Origin: an uncultured Blautia sp.
GTDB taxonomy: Bacteria; Bacillota; Clostridia; Lachnospirales; Lachnospiraceae
Direction of reading: 5' to 3'
Length of the DNA stretch: 10,325 nt
Assembly (NCBI GenBank): GCA_934408705.1
Contig: CAKRVL010000085.1
Coordinates: 1-10,325 of the forward strand
The position numbers and the translations under genes are program-made. This document shows positions 5,995 to 10,325 of the stretch, in pieces. Below the pieces are notes generated by a model. It had not been told where the DNA came from and ran no database searches. It saw only the letters and a program-made list of their open reading frames with translations. Every line of letters starts with the position of its first letter. Position 1 is the first letter of the stretch.

Positions 5995-7659
5995 ATGGAT
6001 CAGACAGTGAAACTTACGATCAATGGGGAAACCAGGGAATTTCCCATGGGGATTGCCTATAAAGATGTTGTAAAAGAGTACGAGGCGGACAGCCCGGCAC
6101 CGGTTATTCTTGTGATTGCAGGCGGCAAGATACGGGAGCTTCATAAAAAAGCCCTGAGAGATGGGGAAGTGCGGCTGGTAACTACTAAGGATCGTATTGG
6201 AAATAAAACCTATAAACGGACTGCATGTCTGGTGCTTTTAAAAGCAATTTATGATCTTGCAGGTAAAGAAAAAGTAGATAAAGTAGTGCTCCATTATTCT
6301 GTAGGAAGCGGTTTTTATTTTACTATAGAGGGGGAGCAGGAGCTGGATCAGGCATTTCTTGATCAGATAAAAAAGAGAATGGCTGAGCTGGTAGAAGAGA
6401 AGATTCCGGTAAAGAAGCGCAGTGTGGGAACAGATGAGGCTATTGCGCTTTTCCATCATCACAGAATGTACGATAAGGAGAAGCTGTTTAGGTACCGCAG
6501 AGTTTCCAGAGTGAATATTTACAGCATCGAGAATTTCGAGGATTATTTCTATGGAGCAATGGCATATGATACCAGTTATGTGCCATATTTTGACCTGATG
6601 CTGTATGATGAAGGCTTTGTGCTTATATTGCCGGAAGCGAAGGCTCCAGATGTGCTTCCTGAATTTAAGCCTCAGAATAAGATTTTTCAGGTTCAGAAGG
6701 CTTCCGAGGAGTGGGGAAAGAAGCTGGAGATTTCCACAGTTGGAGAGCTGAATGATCAGATAACTTCCCAGGGAATCCAGAAAATCCTTCTTATGCAGGA
6801 GGCGATTCAGGAATCCAGGATTGCCAGGATCGCAGAACAGATTGTCGAAAATGGAAATAAGAAGTTTGTCATGATCGCAGGACCATCTTCTTCCGGTAAG
6901 ACTACCTTTTCCCACAGGCTGTCCATACAGCTGGCTGCCCAGGGAATGAAGCCTCATCCTATTGCTGTGGATAATTATTTTGTAAACAGAGAGCTTACAC
7001 CTTTGGATGAATTCGGGGAAAAGGATTATGAATGTCTGGAAGCTATTGATGTAGAGCAGTTCAATAAGGATATGCTGGCGCTTCTCAATGGAGAAAGAGT
7101 GGAGCTTCCGGTATTCAATTTTAAAACCGGCAGGAGAGAATACAAGGGGGATTTCCTTCAGCTGGGAAAAGAGGATATTCTGGTTATTGAGGGAATTCAC
7201 GGCTTGAATGATAAGTTAAGCTATGCCCTTCCAAAAGAGAGTAAGTTTAAAATCTATATCAGTGCGTTGACACAGCTGAATATAGATGAGCATAACCGTA
7301 TTCCCACTACAGATGGCAGACTGATCCGCAGAATTGTGCGCGATGCCAGAACCAGGGGGACTTCCGCTAAGGAAACCATTGCAAGATGGCCTTCTGTGAG
7401 AAGGGGAGAAGAAAAAAATATTTTCCCATATCAGGAAGAAGCAGATGCAATGTTTAATTCTGCTTTGATTTATGAGCTTGCCTGCCTGAAGGTATATGCA
7501 GAGCCGTTACTTTTTGGAATTTCCAAGGAGGATCCTGAATATCTGGAAGCGAACCGCCTGTTGAAGTTCTTTGATTATTTCGTAGCAGTGCCAAGTGAGG
7601 AAGTGCCGAATAATTCATTGCTGCGGGAATTTATTGGAGGAAGCTGCTTTAATACTTGA
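5995..7659 (+). CDS. nucleoside (uridine-type) kinase with N-terminal TGS/ThrRS-like region
   Basis: This protein of 554 aa has two halves. Residues 1-62 form a TGS-like beta-grasp domain (start MDQTVKLTING). About 75-220 resemble the second N-terminal domain of threonyl-tRNA synthetase, with GSGFYF (104-109) and ALFHHHRMYDKEKLF (151-165). The C-terminal half is a P-loop kinase of the phosphoribulokinase/uridine kinase group: Walker A GPSSSGKT (296-303), VDNYFVNRE (325-333) and VIEGIHGLN (397-405). It probably phosphorylates a nucleoside in pyrimidine salvage, but the substrate is not proven and the ThrRS-like half has no assigned role. AAGGAGG lies 4 nt before ATG 5995; an in-frame GTG at 5965 has no ribosome binding site. 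It is the last gene of the operon, 45 bp after the NIF3 gene, and no terminator follows it. Confidence 0.9.
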   Translation: MDQTVKLTINGETREFPMGIAYKDVVKEYEADSPAPVILVIAGGKIRELHKKALRDGEVRLVTTKDRIGNKTYKRTACLVLLKAIYDLAGKEKVDKVVLHYSVGSGFYFTIEGEQELDQAFLDQIKKRMAELVEEKIPVKKRSVGTDEAIALFHHHRMYDKEKLFRYRRVSRVNIYSIENFEDYFYGAMAYDTSYVPYFDLMLYDEGFVLILPEAKAPDVLPEFKPQNKIFQVQKASEEWGKKLEISTVGELNDQITSQGIQKILLMQEAIQESRIARIAEQIVENGNKKFVMIAGPSSSGKTTFSHRLSIQLAAQGMKPHPIAVDNYFVNRELTPLDEFGEKDYECLEAIDVEQFNKDMLALLNGERVELPVFNFKTGRREYKGDFLQLGKEDILVIEGIHGLNDKLSYALPKESKFKIYISALTQLNIDEHNRIPTTDGRLIRRIVRDARTRGTSAKETIARWPSVRRGEEKNIFPYQEEADAMFNSALIYELACLKVYAEPLLFGISKEDPEYLEANRLLKFFDYFVAVPSEEVPNNSLLREFIGGSCFNT

Positions 7660-7674
7660 TTGTAAATACTTGAT
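7651..7674. repeat. 10-bp direct repeat at the kinase stop codon
   Basis: AATACTTGAT occurs at 7651-7660, including the TGA stop, and again at 7665-7674, a 14-bp period. It looks like a small slippage duplication just after the gene. No function is apparent. Confidence 0.6.
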
Positions 7675-7685
7675 AAATTTTAGGC

Positions 7686-7714
7686 TTTACAGATTAAAAT
7701 AATAATGTTAAAAT
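7686..7714 (+). promoter_or_regulatory. sigma-A promoter of rnpB
   Basis: TTTACA (7686-7691) and TAAAAT (7709-7714) are 17 bp apart, and TGT just before the -10 makes an extended -10. The predicted start, about 7721, coincides with the 5' strand of RNase P RNA helix P1, so the RNA needs little 5' trimming. Confidence 0.88.
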
Positions 7715-7719
7715 AGCAC

Positions 7720-8077
7720 TTGCGCAAGCAGGCCAGGTGATCGCGGCTGGACAGACGAAAGGGTTCAGACGAGGAAAGTCCGGGCTTCATAGGGCAGGAT
7801 GCCGGATAACGTCCGGTGGAGGTGACTCCCAGACCAGTGCAACAGAAATAAACCGCCATGGTATCCATGGTAAGGGTGGAAAGGCAGTGTAAGAGACTAC
7901 CGCCGTCCTGGTAACAGGCCGGGCACATGTAAACTCCATTCGAAGCAAGACCGAGTAGAAAGCTATACGGCTGCCCGTCGTGCTTTCAGGTAGGTCGCTT
8001 GAGCTTTTTGGCAACGAAAGGCCTAGATAGATGATCACTCAACGACATAACCCGGCTTATCGGTTTGCTTGCGCATC
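7720..8077 (+). ncRNA. rnpB: RNase P RNA, type A
   Basis: This is the catalytic RNA that, with the RnpA protein, removes 5' leaders from tRNA precursors. The termini pair perfectly over 10 bp as helix P1 (TGCGCAAGCA at 7721-7730 with TGCTTGCGCA at 8066-8075). Universal core blocks are present in order: GAGGAAAGTCCGGGC (7771-7785, the P4 5' strand), AGGGCAGGATGCC, CCAGTGCAACAGAAATAAACCGCC, GTAAGGGTGGAAAGG, CTGGTAACAGGCCGGGCAC, GTAAACTCC, GAAGCAAGACC, CCTAGATAGATGATCAC and CATAACCCGGCTTATCGG (P4 3' strand). GGT at 7989-7991 is the loop that pairs with the tRNA CCA end. Overall it aligns along its length with E. coli M1 RNA rather than the B. subtilis type B fold. About 355 nt is within the normal range. 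It has its own promoter and terminator. Confidence 0.96.
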
Positions 8078-8103
8078 TGGAAAATAGTTATAGTGTAATT
8101 TAT

Positions 8104-8149
8104 AACCTGAGAAATTTTAGTTTTTCTGAATTTTCTCAGGTTCTTTTTT
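8104..8149 (+). terminator. intrinsic terminator of rnpB
   Basis: AACCTGAGAAA (8104-8114) pairs perfectly with TTTCTCAGGTT (8132-8142) and is followed by a T-rich tail to 8149. The 17-nt loop is large. It lies 29 nt after the end of P1 and probably also ends any read-through from the upstream operon, which has no terminator of its own. Confidence 0.88.
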
Positions 8150-8150
8150 G

Positions 8151-8187
8151 CAAAAAAATCGTGGAAGCTATATTAAGCCTCCACGAT
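8151..8187 (-). terminator. intrinsic terminator of the pyrBI operon
   Basis: On the minus strand ATCGTGGA pairs with TCCACGAT (8187-8180 with 8165-8158). One mismatch and a further 3 bp (AGC/GCT) extend it to a 6-nt loop. A run of seven T (8157-8151) follows. It lies 45 bp downstream of the pyrI stop codon. Its T-run abuts that of the rnpB terminator, so the two oncoming units stop back to back. Confidence 0.88.
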
Positions 8188-8231
8188 AAAATGTCATTAT
8201 TGTTATAAATAAAAGCTGTTTTCAGCGATTA

Positions 8232-8669
8232 TTATTTATTTCTGTGACCTCTGTATTTCTCTTCACAATATTTACATCTGTAAACTTCGTTCTCTTCATC
8301 TGCAAGAACAAAAACCTGATCCAGTCCCTGCTCAATAGAGGTGATGCAGCGAGGGTTCTTACATCTGATCACGTTTACAACCTGCTTCGGAAGACGAAGC
8401 TCTTTTTTCTCAACGATCTTCTCATCTTTGATGATGTTAACTGTGATGTTGTGATCAATGAAGCCCAGGATGTCAAGATCCAGATCCTCGATGGGGCACT
8501 CAACCTTGATGATGTCTTTTTTGCCCATCTTGTTACTCTTTGCGTTCTTGATGATCGCTACAGTACAGTCAAGCTTGTCCAGCTTCAGATCATGATAAAT
8601 GGTCATAGCCTTGCCTGCTTTAATATGGTCTAATACGAAACCTTCACGAAGTGCTCCAACATTTAACAT
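8232..8669 (-). CDS. pyrI: aspartate carbamoyltransferase regulatory chain
   Basis: PyrI joins PyrB trimers into the allosteric holoenzyme and carries the nucleotide effector site, allowing CTP/ATP control of the first committed step of pyrimidine synthesis. At 145 aa it is slightly shorter than E. coli PyrI (153 aa). The N-terminal part (about 1-95) is the effector-binding domain, with GKKDIIKVE (49-57). The C-terminal zinc domain keeps all four ligands: Cys103 and Cys108 (CKNPRC) and Cys132 and Cys135 (CKYC). ATG 8669 overlaps the end of pyrB by 7 bp, and GGAGG lies 10 nt upstream inside pyrB, so translation is probably coupled, which would help keep the two chains in step. A terminator follows 45 bp after the stop. 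Confidence 0.95.
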   Translation of the reverse strand: MLNVGALREGFVLDHIKAGKAMTIYHDLKLDKLDCTVAIIKNAKSNKMGKKDIIKVECPIEDLDLDILGFIDHNITVNIIKDEKIVEKKELRLPKQVVNVIRCKNPRCITSIEQGLDQVFVLADEENEVYRCKYCEEKYRGHRNK

Positions 8670-9586
8670 GGCAGTTCAACCTCCAATAATGTAAGAATCA
8701 GGGCCATACGTACATATACACCGTACTGAGCCTGTTTGAAATATGCAGCTCTCGGATCTTTATCCACTTCAACAGCGATTTCGTTAACACGTGGAAGGGG
8801 ATGAAGAACATACATATCTTCCTTTGCATGGGAAAGCTTCTGCTCATCCAGTATGTAGAAATCTTTCATACGGACGTAATCCTCTTCGTTGAAGAAACGC
8901 TCCTTCTGAACACGTGTCATGTAGAGAATGTCCAGATCCGGGATAGCATCCTCAAGACGCTCAACCTCTACGAATTCAATATTGTTCTTTTTCAGAACGT
9001 CCTCGCGGATGTAGCTTGGAATACGGAGCTCTTCCGGAGAGATCAGTACGAATTTAACATTGTTATAACGAACCAGAGCCTCGATCAGAGAATGAACGGT
9101 ACGACCGAATTTCAGGTCTCCGCACAGACCGATAGTGATATTGTCAAGACGGCCCTTTAAGGAACGGATTGTAAGTAAGTCTGTAAGTGTCTGGGTAGGA
9201 TGCTGATGACCACCGTCACCGGCATTGATAACTGGAATATCAGAAACCATGGAAGCTACCAGCGGAGCACCCTCCTTAGGATGGCGCATAGCACAGATGT
9301 CTGCATAGCAGGAAACAACACGAATAGTATCGGCAACTGTCTCTCCCTTGGCAGCAGAACTGGAATCAGCAGATGAGAAGCCAAGAACCTTACCACCAAG
9401 GTTCATCATAGCAGCTTCAAAACTGAGACGGGTACGGGTACTTGGCTCATAGAAAAGAGTGGCAAGTCGCATATCGTCACAGGTGTGTGCGTATTTTTTG
9501 GGGTTTTTCTCAATATCGCTGGCAAGATCCAGAAGCTTTTCAAGTTCCGGAATACTAAGATCCAGCGGACTCATTAAGTGTCTCAT
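8663..9586 (-). CDS. pyrB: aspartate carbamoyltransferase catalytic chain
   Basis: PyrB condenses carbamoyl phosphate with L-aspartate to N-carbamoyl-L-aspartate in de novo UMP synthesis. The protein has 307 aa, the usual length. Active-site motifs are all present: the carbamoyl phosphate loop STRTR (49-53), the SSSAAKGE loop with Lys80, MRHP (100-103), HPTQ (129-132), GDLKFGRT (156-163), the aspartate-loop segment TRVQKERF (224-231) and HPLPR (262-266). ATG 9586 has GGAGG 6 nt upstream. It is transcribed with pyrI from the promoter at 9639-9667. No PyrR-type attenuator or leader terminator fits in the roughly 45-nt leader, so control may be mainly allosteric through PyrI; that is inference. 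Confidence 0.97.
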   Translation of the reverse strand: MRHLMSPLDLSIPELEKLLDLASDIEKNPKKYAHTCDDMRLATLFYEPSTRTRLSFEAAMMNLGGKVLGFSSADSSSAAKGETVADTIRVVSCYADICAMRHPKEGAPLVASMVSDIPVINAGDGGHQHPTQTLTDLLTIRSLKGRLDNITIGLCGDLKFGRTVHSLIEALVRYNNVKFVLISPEELRIPSYIREDVLKKNNIEFVEVERLEDAIPDLDILYMTRVQKERFFNEEDYVRMKDFYILDEQKLSHAKEDMYVLHPLPRVNEIAVEVDKDPRAAYFKQAQYGVYVRMALILTLLEVELPC

Positions 9587-9587
9587 G

Positions 9588-9603
9588 ATATACCTCCGTA
9601 TAT
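9588..9603 (-). promoter_or_regulatory. pyrB ribosome binding site in the loop of a small hairpin
   Basis: On the minus strand ATATAC-GGAG-GTATAT forms a perfect 6-bp inverted repeat with the GGAG core of the Shine-Dalgarno sequence as its 4-nt loop. The start codon is at 9586-9584. The stem has five A-U pairs and one C-G pair and would be weak. Whether it folds in the cell is not known. Confidence 0.5.
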
Positions 9604-9638
9604 GAGTATGTTTTTATGGTTCAAAATCTCTTCGACCT

Positions 9639-9667
9639 ATCATATACTAATTGGGCTGATTTTTCAA
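9639..9667 (-). promoter_or_regulatory. sigma-A promoter of pyrBI
   Basis: On the minus strand TTGAAA (9667-9662) and TATGAT (9644-9639) are 17 bp apart, each one mismatch from consensus. The -35 overlaps the TGA stop (9666-9664) of the upstream membrane-protein gene. Transcription should start near 9632, leaving a leader of about 45 nt before pyrB. Confidence 0.82.
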
Positions 9668-10053
9668 GATGATTTTGTAAGTATTTTTTCGAAAAATAAA
9701 CCGGTCAGAAACCAGACTGGAAGGTAGTCCAGACGAATGATTCCTTTGTAGTGGTGTGGAATACTGGAGTAATCCCAGGGGCACATATGAAAAGCCTGTA
9801 AAATGCAGCCGCTTGCGAATTCTCCGAGATAAAATCCGGCGGTATAGAGGAGTCCCCGCACCAGTACAGGAACATTTTTCAGTCGTTGATACAGAGGGAG
9901 GATTAAGGCTGCGCAACCATAAATGGGAAACATAAGAAGAGAGGTTGTGCCTTTCATGGTAATATCTCCACGAAGGAATGCGTGAAGTCCTGTCCAGAGG
10001 ATTTCCAGGCACCATCCGGTAATGCCACAGAAGAGAAAAGTGTGTTTTTTCAT
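9664..10053 (-). CDS. small membrane protein, putative ABC-transporter permease-like (CmpB/PF06541-like)
   Basis: This is a 129-aa integral membrane protein with four likely helices at about residues 4-25, 34-56, 62-86 and 105-125. The pattern GFYLGEFASG in helix three, then CPWDYSSIPHHYKGIIRL and a PVWFLTG helix, resembles the family annotated as putative ABC transporter permease (PF06541, ABC_trans_CmpB). That name rests on weak grounds and no substrate is known. GAGGAGG lies 8 nt before ATG 10053. No terminator follows; the pyrB promoter begins inside its last codons, so read-through into pyrBI is possible. No ATP-binding partner gene is in the window. The family call is from memory of the pattern and is moderately secure. 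Confidence 0.75.
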   Translation of the reverse strand: MKKHTFLFCGITGWCLEILWTGLHAFLRGDITMKGTTSLLMFPIYGCAALILPLYQRLKNVPVLVRGLLYTAGFYLGEFASGCILQAFHMCPWDYSSIPHHYKGIIRLDYLPVWFLTGLFFEKILTKSS

Positions 10054-10103
10054 ATGTCCAGCCTCCTCATGTGAGAATATTTTTCGCTTTAATTACGATA
10101 ATT

Positions 10104-10109
10104 AGTATA
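10104..10109 (-). promoter_or_regulatory. possible -10 element for the membrane-protein gene
   Basis: TATACT on the minus strand lies about 50 bp before ATG 10053. No recognisable -35 sits at 16-18 bp, so this is a weak call. The surrounding 10066-10140 stretch is AT-rich and holds nothing else I can identify except the plus-strand candidate promoter. Confidence 0.35.
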
Positions 10110-10131
10110 CTTAAAAATAACATTCCCATTA

Positions 10132-10160
10132 TTGCTTATTTTATTCGGTAAGGGTATAAT
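10132..10160 (+). promoter_or_regulatory. candidate promoter facing the repeat array
   Basis: TTGCTT (10132-10137) and a perfect TATAAT (10155-10160) are 17 bp apart. Transcription would start near 10167, within the left arm of the first repeat hairpin. An RNA made here would begin with the repeat structures. There is no evidence that it is active. Confidence 0.4.
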
Positions 10161-10163
10161 GGA

Positions 10164-10206
10164 GGAAATATGCAATGCGAAGCGAAGCAGAGCATTGCAT
10201 ATTTCC
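10164..10206. repeat. hairpin 1 of the array (15-bp perfect arms)
   Basis: GGAAATATGCAATGC (10164-10178) pairs perfectly with GCATTGCATATTTCC (10192-10206) around loop GAAGCGAAGCAGA. This is the strongest hairpin of the array and its outermost copy. In the next unit the left arm is only GGAAATGC (10249-10256), seven bases shorter, while the right arm (10270-10284) is intact. Confidence 0.85.
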
Positions 10207-10210
10207 GATA

Positions 10211-10237
10211 CGCAAACGAAGCGAAGCGGAGTTCGCG
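10211..10237. repeat. hairpin 2 of the array (7-bp arms, one mismatch)
   Basis: CGCAAAC (10211-10217) pairs with GTTCGCG (10231-10237) with one A-C mismatch, around loop GAAGCGAAGCGGA. The same hairpin recurs at 10289-10315, where the loop reads GTAGCGAAGCGGA. The 13-nt loop length equals that of hairpin 1. Confidence 0.7.
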
Positions 10238-10325
10238 GTTCCCGCAAAGGAAATGCGAAGCGAAGCAGAGCATTGCATATTTCCGATACGCAAACGTAGC
10301 GAAGCGGAGTTCGCGGTTCCCGCAA

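Larger units (their letters stand above)
10164..10325. repeat. 78-bp tandem repeat with nested hairpins, continuing past the window
   Basis: The segment 10174-10247 recurs at 10252-10325 with a single visible change (A10219 to T10297). The intervening period is 78 bp with no unique spacer. Each unit contains two inverted-repeat hairpins with 13-nt loops, GAAGCGAAGCAGA and GAAGCGAAGCGGA, about 39 bp apart, so the unit is itself a diverged double repeat. The consensus unit has no stop codon in any of the six frames, so open frames here are not evidence for a protein. The pattern recalls REP/BIME-type intergenic palindromic elements, but I do not recognise a named family. The array is at the window edge, so copy number is unknown. 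Confidence 0.9.

Noticed and set aside
6238..7200. Long minus-strand open frame of 320 codons opposite the kinase gene
   Set aside because: It lies wholly antisense to a well-matched kinase with intact P-loop, shows no recognisable domain, and has no ribosome binding site or promoter that I can see.
7680..8038. Minus-strand open frames inside the RNase P RNA region
   Set aside because: The plus strand matches conserved RNase P RNA blocks throughout; these frames are by-products of a structured RNA gene.
8158..8187. Plus-strand terminator
   Set aside because: The hairpin is followed on the plus strand by AAAATGTC, not a T-run; the T-run is on the minus side, so it is assigned to pyrBI.
8244..8633. 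Plus-strand open frame opposite pyrI
   Set aside because: It is antisense to an intact pyrI with all four zinc ligands, and no ribosome binding site precedes it.
10089..10325. Minus-strand open frame of 78 residues across the repeats
   Set aside because: It is open only because the repeat unit lacks stops in all six frames. It has no start or ribosome binding site in the window, and its tail reads AT-rich intergenic DNA.
10164..10325. CRISPR array
   Set aside because: The 78-bp units follow one another directly with no unique spacers, and the repeat length and internal double hairpin do not fit a CRISPR repeat.

Overview
The window is chromosomal core DNA from a low-to-mid GC Gram-positive anaerobe, most likely a gut Clostridia of the Lachnospiraceae type. 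This is inferred from the gene order dgt-dnaG-rpoD-trmK-nif3, strong AGGAGG ribosome binding sites, sigma-A-type promoters, and a pyrB-pyrI pair. I cannot name the genus from the sequence alone.

Left edge (1-430): two tandem tRNA-Leu genes with anticodon AAG lie on the minus strand, the first cut by the window start. One near-perfect sigma-A promoter serves both. An AT-rich block with runs of A and T separates this promoter from the plus-strand operon.

Centre (430-7659): six plus-strand genes form a tight macromolecular-synthesis operon. They encode a dGTPase-like HD hydrolase, DNA primase, the housekeeping sigma factor, TrmK tRNA methyltransferase, a NIF3-like metal protein and a nucleoside kinase with a ThrRS-like N-terminal half. 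Gaps are 10-45 bp and trmK/nif3 overlap by 11 bp. Together they cover nucleotide supply, replication priming, transcription initiation and tRNA modification.

Right-centre (7686-8187): rnpB, the type A RNase P RNA, has its own promoter and terminator. The terminator of the oncoming pyrBI operon abuts it tail to tail.

Right (8232-10053, minus strand): pyrI and pyrB, the regulatory and catalytic chains of aspartate carbamoyltransferase, overlap by 7 bp. Their strong promoter is embedded in the end of the preceding gene, a small four-helix membrane protein of the putative ABC-transporter permease (CmpB/PF06541-like) family.

Right edge (10164-10325): a 78-bp tandem repeat runs off the window. 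Each unit holds two hairpins with nearly identical 13-nt GAAGCGAAGC-type loops, and the consensus unit has no stop codon in any of six frames. This is the only part of the window that known housekeeping functions do not explain, and the best candidate for something undescribed. The rest is ordinary, well-conserved biology.
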